DNA from: an uncultured Aquimarina sp.
GTDB lineage: Bacteria > Bacteroidota > Bacteroidia > Flavobacteriales > Flavobacteriaceae
Assembly: GCA_947492105.1 (NCBI GenBank)
Contig: CANLMN010000008.1
Coordinates: 98,133-162,132, forward strand
DNA length: 64,000 nucleotides
Direction: 5' to 3'
The first letter of the stretch is position 1. Each line of letters starts with the position of its first letter. Below, piece after piece: positions 9,700 through 18,743 of the stretch. Below the pieces are notes generated by a model that did no database searches, was not told the DNA's origin, and saw nothing but the letters and a program-made list of their open reading frames with translations. Position numbers and translations under genes: made by a program.

Positions 9700-10199
9700 T
9701 ATCCCAAGCTTTTAATAGCAGCGTCATAATCTGGTTCTTCTGCAATTTCTGAAACTTGCTGACTGTAACGTACCACTCCTTCTTCATCCAAAACAACAAC
9801 TGCACGAGAATGCAATCCTTCTAGTGGTCCATTTGTTATAGTCAATTGATAATCTTTTCCAAATGCTCCTGTTTTAAAGTCAGATAATGTTTCGACAGAA
9901 TCCAATCCCTCTGCTCCACAAAAACGTGCCATAGCAAATGGAAGATCTCTAGATACACATACCACCTTGGTATTTTCCAAATCCCCAGCCATCTTATTAA
10001 AAGCTCTGGTAGAGGCTGCACATACACCAGTATCAATAGATGGAAAAATATTGAGTACTACTCGTTGCCCTTTGTAATCACTCAATGATTTTTCTGTTAA
10101 ATCAGGAGTAACCAACTTAAATTCCGGTGCTTTGTTACCCGAAACAGGTAACTCACCCATTGTACTTATTTCATTACCCTGTAATGTTATTGTTGCCAT
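9699..10199 (-). CDS. tpx: Thiol peroxidase (atypical 2-Cys peroxiredoxin)
   Basis: A soluble peroxidase of 166 residues that reduces lipid and alkyl hydroperoxides using thioredoxin. The peroxidatic Cys lies in FPSIDTGVCAASTRAF (near residue 60; Tpx proteins more often read DTPVC). The resolving Cys is in FAMARFCGAEG, about 34 residues on, as expected. The N-terminal ITLQGNEISTMGELP and GNKAPEF are also typical of Tpx. It forms a coupled pair with dgkA and lies close to a thioredoxin and a 2-Cys peroxiredoxin on the same strand, a local group of redox genes. Confidence 0.95.
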   Translation of the reverse strand: MATITLQGNEISTMGELPVSGNKAPEFKLVTPDLTEKSLSDYKGQRVVLNIFPSIDTGVCAASTRAFNKMAGDLENTKVVCVSRDLPFAMARFCGAEGLDSVETLSDFKTGAFGKDYQLTITNGPLEGLHSRAVVVLDEEGVVRYSQQVSEIAEEPDYDAAIKSLG

Positions 10200-10300
10200 A
10201 CTTGTTGTTTTTCAGTTTAAGATTTATTGTGTTTGTTAAAAATACTAAGAATCCATGATTAGACACTAGAAAAATAAATAAAAATATACACATTTTTATT

Positions 10301-10558
10301 TCATGCATCGATAGCACCTAAAACGCGTTTCATAAAACCATTTAATGCTTCTTTCTGCGGAGTTCCTTCCTTGATCTCCTTGGTCACCTCTAGTGCGCCA
10401 TACATATTAGAAATCAACTCCCCTATTACATCTAACTCTTCATCTTTGAGGGAAGAAACTTCTGTAAGTGCCTCTAGTGTTTCTATTGTTTCTATTACAA
10501 AATCTTCATCATTCTCTTGTATGAATGAAGTAAGATGCTTAATTACTGGTAACTTCAT
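10301..10558 (-). CDS. Small conserved acidic protein (DUF6952-like)
   Basis: An 85-residue soluble, acidic, all-helical protein without signal peptide or cysteine. It overlaps the end of the thioredoxin gene by 20 bases, so the pair is translationally coupled. I believe it belongs to the small family named DUF6952, found next to thioredoxins in flavobacteria, but this is from memory and not certain. A role linked to the thioredoxin is suggested by the overlap only. No catalytic motif is visible. Confidence 0.7.
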   Translation of the reverse strand: MKLPVIKHLTSFIQENDEDFVIETIETLEALTEVSSLKDEELDVIGELISNMYGALEVTKEIKEGTPQKEALNGFMKRVLGAIDA

Positions 10559-10853
10559 CTACAAGCTCTTTAAGGTTATCAAATTTGTTTGTCTGTACCT
10601 GATTCACCAATGCTCCTCCTTTAAATGTTGCAAAAGTTGGCAAATTATCTACCGTAGCCAATTTACGAGATTCTGGAAATTTCTCTGCATCTACAAGTAC
10701 AAAAACAGCATCACTTTTTTCTACTGCTAATTTTTTAAATTTAGGTTTCATAATACGGCAATTACCACACCAAGTGGCAGAATATTGTACTATTACAGTT
10801 GTATTTTCTTCAATAATTGTTGCTAAATTATCTTGATCTAACTCTTGAACCAT
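10539..10853 (-). CDS. Thioredoxin family protein with WCGNC active site
   Basis: A cytosolic thioredoxin-fold protein of 104 residues, standard for a single domain. The redox centre is SATWCGNCRIMKPKF (Cys29 and Cys32), with Gly-Asn in place of the usual Gly-Pro, which usually changes redox potential. The cis-Pro loop DNLPTFATFKGG is present. It may serve the peroxidases encoded on either side (Tpx and the 2-Cys peroxiredoxin). It heads a two-gene unit with the overlapping small protein downstream. Confidence 0.9.
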   Translation of the reverse strand: MVQELDQDNLATIIEENTTVIVQYSATWCGNCRIMKPKFKKLAVEKSDAVFVLVDAEKFPESRKLATVDNLPTFATFKGGALVNQVQTNKFDNLKELVDEVTSN

Positions 10854-11165
10854 TTTCTTTCTTTTTTATATTTTCTTATTTTTTTACGAATTCTCAACAT
10901 TATCCCCCTCATTAACGTGATTGGATATTCCTTTTGCTTTTTTAGTGATAAATTTACTTTGAACACCACATACAACTTCACTTGATTTGTTATTTCTGAT
11001 AACCTATCAAATACAAGCTAATGAGACCTCTTTTTAATGTAATGTTCTAACCAAAAAAAACAACGTCTTGTACACTGTATATATCATATTCGTATACATC
11101 TGCTGCATTCACCCGACTAGCTTTTATTTTTTGGTTCAGCAAGGATAATACGTTGACTCCTATAT
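10854..11165. other. Intergenic region between peroxiredoxin and thioredoxin genes
   Basis: This 312-base stretch, with the minus-strand thioredoxin promoter presumably near its low-coordinate end, contains no ORF, RNA gene or repeat that I recognise. It ends at the peroxiredoxin terminator. Confidence 0.4.
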
Positions 11166-11202
11166 TAAAAAATCCCGATTATTTCTGATAACCGGGAATT
11201 TT
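11166..11202 (-). terminator. Rho-independent terminator of the peroxiredoxin gene
   Basis: On the minus strand ATTCCCGGTTAT, a five-base loop and ATAATCGGGA form a stem with one bulge, followed at once by six T. It lies about 45 bases past the peroxiredoxin stop codon. Confidence 0.82.
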
Positions 11203-11245
11203 AAGTAATCTATACATACATTATATATGTACAATTAACTCTCTA

Positions 11246-11884
11246 CTAGTTAGAAGCTAAATATGCCGCAACACCATCACGATTTGCGTTCATAGCGTCT
11301 TTACCTTCTTCCCAGTTTGCAGGACATACTTCTCCTTTTTCTTGTACATGAGTATAAGCATCAATTAAACGCAAATACTCATTGACATTACGTCCAACAG
11401 GCATATGATTAACACCTTCATGATATACTACCCCATCTTCGTCGATCAAATAGGTTGCTCTATAGGTTACGTTATCACCTTCTACAGTTACAACACCTGT
11501 TTCTTCATTATATTTTTCGTCAGTGATATCCAAAATCCCTAAGGTGTTTGCTAAATTACGATTAGAATCAGCTAATATTGGATACGTTACACCTTCAATA
11601 CCTCCATTATCTTTTGGAGTATTAAGCCATGCAAAATGTACTTCTGGTGTATCACAAGATGCTCCGATCACAACAGTATTTCTCTTTTCAAATTCACCTA
11701 AAGCAGCCTGAAAAGCATGTAATTCTGTAGGACATACGAATGTAAAATCTTTTGGATACCAAAACAGTAATACCTTTTTCTTTTTGTTTACTGCTTCCTC
11801 AAGTACATTTAGCTTGAAAGTATCGCCCATATCATTCATTGCATCTACATCAAGATTTGGAAATTTTTTACCTACTAATGTCAT
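11246..11884 (-). CDS. Typical 2-Cys peroxiredoxin (AhpC/Prx1 type)
   Basis: A 212-residue cytosolic peroxidase that reduces H2O2 and organic hydroperoxides. The peroxidatic Cys51 is in FTFVCPTELHAF and the resolving Cys187 in GEVCPANW, both in canonical context. A C-terminal extension (to AAYLASN) carries the usual Prx tail. It is monocistronic: a clear terminator follows it, and a gap of about 390 bases separates it from the thioredoxin gene. Together with Tpx and thioredoxin it makes this block a peroxide-defence neighbourhood. Confidence 0.95.
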   Translation of the reverse strand: MTLVGKKFPNLDVDAMNDMGDTFKLNVLEEAVNKKKKVLLFWYPKDFTFVCPTELHAFQAALGEFEKRNTVVIGASCDTPEVHFAWLNTPKDNGGIEGVTYPILADSNRNLANTLGILDITDEKYNEETGVVTVEGDNVTYRATYLIDEDGVVYHEGVNHMPVGRNVNEYLRLIDAYTHVQEKGEVCPANWEEGKDAMNANRDGVAAYLASN

Positions 11885-12392
11885 TTTATATTTTTTAGAT
11901 TTAATTAAATGTATTCACTTTTAATGGGTACAAAGATAAACCTATACCTGTTCTTTTGTCTCTTAATTAATTTTAAAATTCTATATCTCAATAAATTTTT
12001 CTGATCATTAGTTCTTCAATGATTTAGGTCAATTATATTTATACGATGATTTTTGTTTATTTTATAAAATATAATGCACATGTCCTGACTTTTTCTTGTT
12101 CTCAAAAAATGGATCAAATTCGCCCATATTTGGTTACTTTTCTTATCCACAAGGCTGCTATGAATTTCAGGATTCCCTATCTAGTCAAATCTTACCTCAT
12201 TTTTGGTCGATAACAAAAAATCAAGAGGAGTTCTATAAGGAAACTATCTTCCTATCGAGTTCTGTCAATAAGATTCGATTCCAAAAAAAAAGAATTTAGC
12301 TCAAATCAATAAACATATTTCTTCTACAATTCCTATATATTTAGCTAACTTGTACTAAATTTGCGTTTTATAACAAGAAAAAATGTATTTTT
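11885..12392. other. Divergent intergenic region
   Basis: This is 508 bases of AT-rich DNA between the peroxiredoxin gene and the hybrid kinase gene. A 67-codon ORF at 12096-12299 has no recognisable features or ribosome-binding site and I do not call it. A -7-like box TAAATTTG at 12356-12363 fits a promoter for the kinase. No RNA gene is recognised. Confidence 0.4.
12356..12363 (+). promoter_or_regulatory. Possible -7 box for the hybrid kinase gene
   Basis: TAAATTTG matches the Bacteroidota -7 consensus TAnnTTTG and lies 30 bases before the chosen GTG start. I cannot find a convincing TTTG -33 box at the expected distance, so this is a weak call. Confidence 0.35.
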
Positions 12393-14621
12393 GTGTTTTA
12401 TAAAAAAGTAGCTGTATTGTACCCCCAAAAAATTGTCCTTTCTTGTATTGCTTTTTTTCTATGCTTTTTAATTCATGGGCAAGAACCTAATGTCATATCC
12501 CAAGACAGCATCAATATCCTCATTGCCAAAGCAGAGAAACTCAAAGAGGAGTACAATTACACAGAATCTTTGGAATATGCAAATATAGCTTTAACGCACG
12601 CAAAATTACAAGACGACCCTATAAATCAAGGTCATATCTATAATATCATTGGATACAATTACCAAACGAATGGAGAGCTAAAAAAAGCAGTACATAACTA
12701 CGAAAAAGCCCTTACTTACTCTAGACTTTCCAACGAAAAACGCTTACAAATAGAAAGCTACAACACCCTAGCAAAGATTTACGCTCAGCAAGATTCCTCT
12801 TTTAATAAAGCGATCAAATATTATAACGAATCTTTTAAGCTGGCAGTAAATCTCAGAGACACCTTCGAAATGATCATTCCGCTTCTTAACACCGCAGAGT
12901 TGTATCTAAATTCGGAACAATATGGATTGGTTTACAACTATTTATTAAAAGCAAACAAACACATCCGACGAAAAGGGAATGATAATACCAAATCAAAAGT
13001 CAACAATTTACTCGCTCGCTATTTCATACACGAAAAAAAATATTCAAAAGTAGAGTATCATATAAAAAATGCTATTAAATACGCCTCAAAAGACAATCTA
13101 TACCCAGAGTTAGCTGCGGCCTACAAGACTAGTGCAGATTATAATATTTCCAAAAAACGTTACAAATCTGCTTACAGTGACCTGAACAAACACTATCAGT
13201 ATTTGAATAAAGTTACTAATGATAGTCGTTCTAGAGAACTTGATATTGCCAATGTTAAATATAAAGTAGAGGAATATAAACGGAATTTAAAACAAGCCGA
13301 GATAGAAGTTATTAAAAGAAATTCTCAGCTAACCAAATGGCGAATTACCATTGCCTTAGGTAGTGTTTTGATTCTAATTACACTTGCATTTTTGATTAGT
13401 TCTTACCGTAATAACGCATTTAGAAAAAGGACTAATAAAGATTTAATCGAAAAAAACAAAGAGCTTCGCATTGCAAAAGATGCTGCTGAGCAAGTATCTG
13501 CTCTAAAATCCCAGTTTATATCTACAGTAAGTCACGAGCTTCGAACTCCGCTATATGGTGTTATTGGTCTCACATCGTTATTGATGGAAAGCCCCAGAGA
13601 GGATAAACGTAGTGAATATCTAGAATCATTGAAATTTTCTGGAGATTATCTTTTGGCACTGATCAATGATGTCTTGCAATTGAGTAAAATTGAAACAAAA
13701 GAAGTTTCTTTAGAAAAAGTCTCATTCAATCCTCGTTCTCTTGTTGACGGAATTGTCAACTCCCTACAGTCCAAACAAAAACACAACAACAATCAGGTAC
13801 ACGTTAATATTGGACATGAGATTGCCCAAACACTTGTAGGGGACTCTATTCGTATTTCGCAAATTCTAATGAACCTTATCGGGAACGCCTTAAAGTTTAC
13901 CAAAAACGGAAATATTTGGATTGAAATTAGATACCTCTCGTTTGAGAACAACCAATACCACTTACGTTTCATTATCAGAGATGATGGAATAGGGATCCCT
14001 AAAGAGAAGCAAAAAACCATTTTTGAAAATTTTGCACAAGCAGAAAGTATCAACGAAGAATATCAAGGTACTGGATTAGGACTGGCAATTGTAGAAAAAC
14101 TAATTCTACTCCATGACAGTAAAATCCATTTGGAAAGTGAAGCAGGAAAAGGTTCTACCTTCTATTTTGACTTAAAACTAGACAAGGCAAAGGAACAACA
14201 AATTACGCACAAATCAGGAACAGCATTACAAGTCGGCACAACCAAATTCCATGTCCTTGTGGTAGATGACAACAAAATTAACCAAATTGTCACACAAAAC
14301 ATCCTCAAGAAACGAGGACACACCTGTGACGCAGCTGGAAATGGTTTGGATGCTATAGATATCCTGAAAAAAGGAAAATTTGATCTCGTATTGATGGATA
14401 TCAATATGCCTGGAATGAATGGTTTAGATGCTACAAAGATCATCAGAACCTTTAATAGAGAAATCCCTATCATTGCATTAACTGCTGTTGAAGAAGGAGA
14501 AGTCAAAGATCAAGTACTTGCTGCCGGAATGAACGACCTGATTGTAAAACCATATGATACACAACAGTTCTTCCAATGTATTGTCAAAAACATAGAGCGC
14601 TCAAAATTATTATCCTTTTAA
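12393..14621 (+). CDS. TPR hybrid sensor histidine kinase with receiver domain
   Basis: A 742-residue membrane-bound two-component sensor. A hydrophobic export signal (IVLSCIAFFLCFLIHGQ) leads into a periplasmic array of TPR-like helices (about 45-290), a transmembrane helix (about 311-336, ITIALGSVLILITLAFLISSY) and a coiled segment. The kinase follows, with H-box FISTVSHELRTPLYG (phospho-acceptor His381), N-box LMNLIGNALKFT, and the G-boxes DDGIGIP and GTGLGLAI. A C-terminal receiver (about 625-740) has VVDDNKINQ, phospho-acceptor Asp669 in LVLMDINMPGMNG, and the conserved Lys in VKPYD. The only plausible start near the signal peptide is GTG at 12393 (or TTG at 12417). No partner regulator gene is adjacent, and the stimulus is unknown. 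Confidence 0.9.
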   Translation: MFYKKVAVLYPQKIVLSCIAFFLCFLIHGQEPNVISQDSINILIAKAEKLKEEYNYTESLEYANIALTHAKLQDDPINQGHIYNIIGYNYQTNGELKKAVHNYEKALTYSRLSNEKRLQIESYNTLAKIYAQQDSSFNKAIKYYNESFKLAVNLRDTFEMIIPLLNTAELYLNSEQYGLVYNYLLKANKHIRRKGNDNTKSKVNNLLARYFIHEKKYSKVEYHIKNAIKYASKDNLYPELAAAYKTSADYNISKKRYKSAYSDLNKHYQYLNKVTNDSRSRELDIANVKYKVEEYKRNLKQAEIEVIKRNSQLTKWRITIALGSVLILITLAFLISSYRNNAFRKRTNKDLIEKNKELRIAKDAAEQVSALKSQFISTVSHELRTPLYGVIGLTSLLMESPREDKRSEYLESLKFSGDYLLALINDVLQLSKIETKEVSLEKVSFNPRSLVDGIVNSLQSKQKHNNNQVHVNIGHEIAQTLVGDSIRISQILMNLIGNALKFTKNGNIWIEIRYLSFENNQYHLRFIIRDDGIGIPKEKQKTIFENFAQAESINEEYQGTGLGLAIVEKLILLHDSKIHLESEAGKGSTFYFDLKLDKAKEQQITHKSGTALQVGTTKFHVLVVDDNKINQIVTQNILKKRGHTCDAAGNGLDAIDILKKGKFDLVLMDINMPGMNGLDATKIIRTFNREIPIIALTAVEEGEVKDQVLAAGMNDLIVKPYDTQQFFQCIVKNIERSKLLSF

Positions 14622-14915
14622 TTCTCCAAGTTTTTACGAATTACACTACCCTCTTTTTTTGTATTTCATCCTTTATTCTTAGGATCAGATCGAATAAAAT
14701 CACCTTACCAAATACCTCTCCTCTTTTTTGTTGTAATTTCCGCACAACCAACTTATATCAATTTACTTTGTAATATCATTTTGAGAGCATAGGTATTTCT
14801 ACGCATTCTATAACAATCCATTCTAGCAACTGCAGATTTGTTAGAAAAATAGAATACGCACCAGATATGTTTGAATGCGATATTACAAAGTCATATTGAT
14901 AGTAAATATATCGCA

Positions 14916-16763
14916 ATGAAAACCCTCCAAAAAATTTTAACATGTTTATTGTTATGCTTTTTTTTTAACACATACGCGCAACCTTGGTACGGAACAGTTT
15001 ATGCAGATGCTGATATCCTAAAAAGCTCCGAAAAGAATTTTTACAAAAACAGCTCCTATATTGGAATTAAACCCAACTACGTCTGGGATTATAGAACAAA
15101 TAAGTTTCAAACAAAGGATAGCTATACTTTTAGAATTAGCTATACTGATGGATTAACAACAAATGCCATAGTAAACTTAGAATTTGGAAGTGTTGAAGAA
15201 GCAAAAAAGCAATCAGAAAAATATGGCCGCTATGCAGGCTTATTACCTCATTTTTTCCGAAAAGACATTAAAGAATTAGAACTACACAAAGGTTCTACAT
15301 CAATAGGTGCAGGGAGTGGTGCCATAACAATACACACCGGCAGAGCCGAGGAAGGCATCAGAAGAGGAACTTTTGAAGAGACCATGATTCATGAAGCCGC
15401 TCATCTTACCTTAGGTAACAAACACAAAACCACTGCTTGGAAAAATGCACAAATAGCAGATCAACAATTCATCTCTACCTATGCACAAGAAAACCCAACT
15501 ACCGAAGACATCTCAGAAAGTATTGTTCCATGGATAGCACTCCGTTATCGAAGTGATCGAATCTCCCAAAAAACCATAAATTATATTCAAAAAACAATAC
15601 CACATCGCATTGCCTATTTTGACCAACAAAACTTCAACTTAGGCTCTTTGATGACTGGAACGCCTACCACGACCCCATCAATAGGCTGTAACCCGCCAAA
15701 GACCGTATTAGCAGAAACAATTACTGATAGTTCTGCAACTATTACATGGTCAGCAAATGGTACTTCACAATTTTATTTGTATTACCGCAATGAAAACGGC
15801 AATTGGAAAAAAGCCAATGACAACGTTATTTCCAACACTAATTTTATTTTAAAAAACCTCACCGCATCTACAAAATACGAAGTGGACATATATAGTATCT
15901 GTCCAGGAAACAAGGCTCCTGTTTCGCAACGATACACTTTTGTCACACAAGCAAATCAAGCATGTCTTGCTCCAACACATATTAAAGCAAAGAGCATAAC
16001 CTCTTCTAGCGCTACTATTCACTGGTCTAGCAACCAAGATGGCCCGTTTTATTTATACTATAAAAAAGAAGGAAACTCATGGAAAAGGGCTTCCCGTACA
16101 GCAATTAAAAACACCTTTTTTGAACTCCACAATCTATCGGCAAACAGTAATTATCAAATAGTACTCTATACCACTTGTAACGAGAAATACGTGGAAAGTA
16201 AACGATTCTATTTTAATACCAAAAAAAATGACTGTACTAGTCCTACTAATATTACAATAGAAGGAGGAGACGCAACCTCTGTAATTCTAGGATGGGACAA
16301 AACAAATGTCACTAACTATTTAGTGTATTACACAGAAAGAGCTTCAAATCACTGGAAACTGTTTACAAATTCCTTAAAAACAAATACTATCAACATCTCT
16401 GGATTAAAACCAGGTACACTATACGACGTAGATATTTATGCGCTGTGCCCTTCGGGTTACACCAATGCCAAAAGGTTTTCGTTCGTAACAAGTGGAGCAA
16501 AAAAGAGTTTGACCCCAAAAACTTCCAACTTTGAAGTAGTATTGCATCCAGTACCAGCAAGTTCTCAACTTACAATAAAGCTCGAAAGCCCCACAAACAC
16601 CACAATTAGCATTTTTGATCTTAATGGTCGATTAGTTATATCTCAAAATATACGAAACAAAAAAACAACGACTCTAGATGTCTCCTCCCTATCCAAAGGA
16701 TTATACACATTGGTGGCACTAAATCACACTGGTAAAAAAGTTAAAAAATTCACCCTTCAATAA
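14916..16763 (+). CDS. T9SS-exported putative metalloprotease with fibronectin III repeats (paralogue 1)
   Basis: A secreted protein of 615 residues. The ATG at 14916 is chosen because it opens a signal peptide (MKTLQKILTCLLLCFFFNTYAQ). The domain at about 20-250 holds HEAAH (159-163) followed six residues later by another His, and further on TEDISES, whose Glu could be a third zinc ligand as in gluzincin-like enzymes. Three fibronectin type III repeats follow, with the recurring pattern SSATI.WS...... FYLYY. The last roughly 75 residues (HPVPASSQLTIKL to KKVKKFTLQ) form a type A T9SS sorting domain. A closely similar gene starts 40 bases downstream. Protease activity and substrate are inferred, not shown. 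Confidence 0.8.
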   Translation: MKTLQKILTCLLLCFFFNTYAQPWYGTVYADADILKSSEKNFYKNSSYIGIKPNYVWDYRTNKFQTKDSYTFRISYTDGLTTNAIVNLEFGSVEEAKKQSEKYGRYAGLLPHFFRKDIKELELHKGSTSIGAGSGAITIHTGRAEEGIRRGTFEETMIHEAAHLTLGNKHKTTAWKNAQIADQQFISTYAQENPTTEDISESIVPWIALRYRSDRISQKTINYIQKTIPHRIAYFDQQNFNLGSLMTGTPTTTPSIGCNPPKTVLAETITDSSATITWSANGTSQFYLYYRNENGNWKKANDNVISNTNFILKNLTASTKYEVDIYSICPGNKAPVSQRYTFVTQANQACLAPTHIKAKSITSSSATIHWSSNQDGPFYLYYKKEGNSWKRASRTAIKNTFFELHNLSANSNYQIVLYTTCNEKYVESKRFYFNTKKNDCTSPTNITIEGGDATSVILGWDKTNVTNYLVYYTERASNHWKLFTNSLKTNTINISGLKPGTLYDVDIYALCPSGYTNAKRFSFVTSGAKKSLTPKTSNFEVVLHPVPASSQLTIKLESPTNTTISIFDLNGRLVISQNIRNKKTTTLDVSSLSKGLYTLVALNHTGKKVKKFTLQ

Positions 16764-16803
16764 ACTGTTAAAAAGAATAACTCTTTATTAAAACCATCCT
16801 GTC

Positions 16804-18357
16804 ATGTACACAAACAAAAAGTACCCAATAGCATTTATCACTTGCTTTTTAGTATACCTCACTATTTTTTCTCAACAACCTCCTTACAGCGGCACTATCT
16901 TTATCGAATCAGACATTATCTCTCCAACTGACACTTCTACATTAAAAAGTGTTACCTATAAGGGAAGAGAGAAAAAAATCGTATTTGATAGAAGACCAAA
17001 TATTAATGTACAGATAGACGCCTATATTTTTGACATTACTTATACAGACGGGCTGACAGCGCAAGCCATAGTAAACCCAGAGTACGGAAGTATTGAAGCT
17101 GCTCAAAAGGAAGCTCAAATTTATGCACAGTATACGAGTCAAATTCCTTACGTACTGAAATCAGACGTAAAAATCATTTTAATTCACAAAGGGGACAAAC
17201 CTTGGAGTGGATATGATCAAACTATGCTAATCCACACAGGAAAAACACCATTATATCTTTCTAGGGATATTGTAGAAGAAACAATTGTTCATGAAGCTAC
17301 CCACACCAAACTAGATGCAGAGCATGCAAATACAAGCGAATGGATCGCTGCTCAAGAAGCTGACAACAACTTCATCTCCACTTATGCTCAGGACCATCCT
17401 TTTAGAGAAGATGTAGCAGAAACTTTTCTTTTATGGTTTGCAGTAACCTACAGAAGAGATAGAATTAGTGCAGAAAATTATTCAAAAATAACCAAAGCAA
17501 TACCAAATAGAATTGCGTATTTCAATAATCAAAACTTTGACCTAAGACCCCTTGTCATTCCAACAGAATGTACCAAACCGACCAATATAAAAACTATCGC
17601 TATCAACAGCAACACCATCAGTCTAGGATGGAGCGGCACTAACCCCACATATAAGGTCTCCTACCGCGTCAAAGGAGGTGAATGGATGCTGGCAGCAGAT
17701 GATCTATTAACAAAATCGCTTACAATAAACAACCTACAAGCCAACACAACGTACGAGATTGACATTTATAGCAAATGTACTGCGGGGAATCTTGTTTCGG
17801 ATCGTTATACAGTTACCACTCCAGGTTGCGGAACCCCATTAAACATAACAGCATCAGATATTAGTGACACTAGCGCTACTATTAACTGGTCTGGCAAAAA
17901 AACGTCTAACTATTATATCTATTACAAAAACACTAAATCTGATTGGCAACTAGAAGATCGTATCTCTCAAAATACGTATACACTAAATGGACTCACTCCA
18001 GATACAGCCTATGAACTAGATGTATACAATACCTGCCCTGGTGAGAACAAAGTATCAGAACGATTCCAATTTAGTACAAAGAAAACTATTGCAATATTGG
18101 GAACAGATAAAATAGCAGACAAAGAGAATGATTATCTGATCTTTCCGATACCTGCTACCAACACTCTTACGATACAATATCCTTCTGTCAAAGAGAGAAC
18201 ATTATTGATACACACCATAAGCGGAAAAAAAGTTTTCAGTCAAAAGTATAACGGCATTTCTTTAAAAATTAATCTTAGTGAATTTACTCCTGGAAATTAC
18301 CTAATCACCACTAAAGAGCACTCTAAACAGCATACCCGTATGTTTACAATAAAATAA
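16804..18357 (+). CDS. T9SS-exported putative metalloprotease with fibronectin III repeats (paralogue 2)
   Basis: A 517-residue tandem paralogue of the preceding gene, with a signal peptide (IAFITCFLVYLTIFSQ), the same N-terminal domain and two fibronectin III repeats instead of three. The zinc-type motif is HEATH (163-167), again with a His six residues later (HEATHTKLDAEH) and REDVAET downstream. The conserved spacing in both copies argues for real function. The C-terminus (FPIPATNTLTIQYP to MFTIK) is a T9SS sorting domain, so the protein should reach the cell surface or medium. The two genes are probably co-transcribed, and a duplication followed by loss or gain of one FN3 repeat explains the length difference. 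Confidence 0.8.
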   Translation: MYTNKKYPIAFITCFLVYLTIFSQQPPYSGTIFIESDIISPTDTSTLKSVTYKGREKKIVFDRRPNINVQIDAYIFDITYTDGLTAQAIVNPEYGSIEAAQKEAQIYAQYTSQIPYVLKSDVKIILIHKGDKPWSGYDQTMLIHTGKTPLYLSRDIVEETIVHEATHTKLDAEHANTSEWIAAQEADNNFISTYAQDHPFREDVAETFLLWFAVTYRRDRISAENYSKITKAIPNRIAYFNNQNFDLRPLVIPTECTKPTNIKTIAINSNTISLGWSGTNPTYKVSYRVKGGEWMLAADDLLTKSLTINNLQANTTYEIDIYSKCTAGNLVSDRYTVTTPGCGTPLNITASDISDTSATINWSGKKTSNYYIYYKNTKSDWQLEDRISQNTYTLNGLTPDTAYELDVYNTCPGENKVSERFQFSTKKTIAILGTDKIADKENDYLIFPIPATNTLTIQYPSVKERTLLIHTISGKKVFSQKYNGISLKINLSEFTPGNYLITTKEHSKQHTRMFTIK

Positions 18358-18743
18358 AGACGTTATGAAATAGTTTAAACTATTTTGGAAATGGCAGGGT
18401 CGATCAGAAGAGAAAAGCCAATTGGTAGCAGCACCAATTAATGTCTTGATCCATCCAAGTCTTTTTTGCTCTTCATAACAATGCTACGAGCTAAAAAAGA
18501 TGAAAATAGAGAAAAAGACATTTTTGTAACCAATTAAACGAAGATTAAACCACTCTTACGTCTTAATTTTATAAAGGAATCCTAAAACAAACCAATATGA
18601 GGAGTATCGTTTGCCTAAAAAAATCAAATCAAAAAGGGTTATAGATATACGCTATGTTTATACGAATTTATGCCTAAATGTTAAAGCTTCTTGCAATGAC
18701 TATATATTTCTTAATTTTATGATTCTATAAAAGCACTAGACTT
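18358..18743. other. Intergenic region with repeat copy D1
   Basis: This is a non-coding gap of 386 bases. The part at 18395-18555 resembles intergenic sequence at 19965-20135 (family D). The remaining part before the PLP enzyme gene is AT-rich and presumably holds its promoter. No SAM riboswitch structure was recognised. Confidence 0.4.
18395..18555 (+). repeat. Dispersed intergenic repeat, family D copy 1
   Basis: The stretch shares an ordered series of blocks with 19965-20135: GGTCGATCAGAAG versus AGATCGACCAGAAG, ACGAGCTAAAAAAGATG versus ACGAGTAAAAAAGACG, and GACATTTTTGTAACC versus GAGATTTTTATAGTA. It lies just downstream of a gene on the plus strand. Divergence is considerable, so boundaries are approximate. 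Confidence 0.5.

Noticed and set aside
12096-12299. 67-codon ORF in the gap before the hybrid kinase
   Set aside because: No ribosome-binding site, signal, domain or homology is recognisable, and its composition is like the surrounding non-coding DNA.
18560-18743. SAM riboswitch upstream of the trans-sulfuration enzyme gene
   Set aside because: No conserved SAM-I or SAM-II core or pseudoknot could be recognised.
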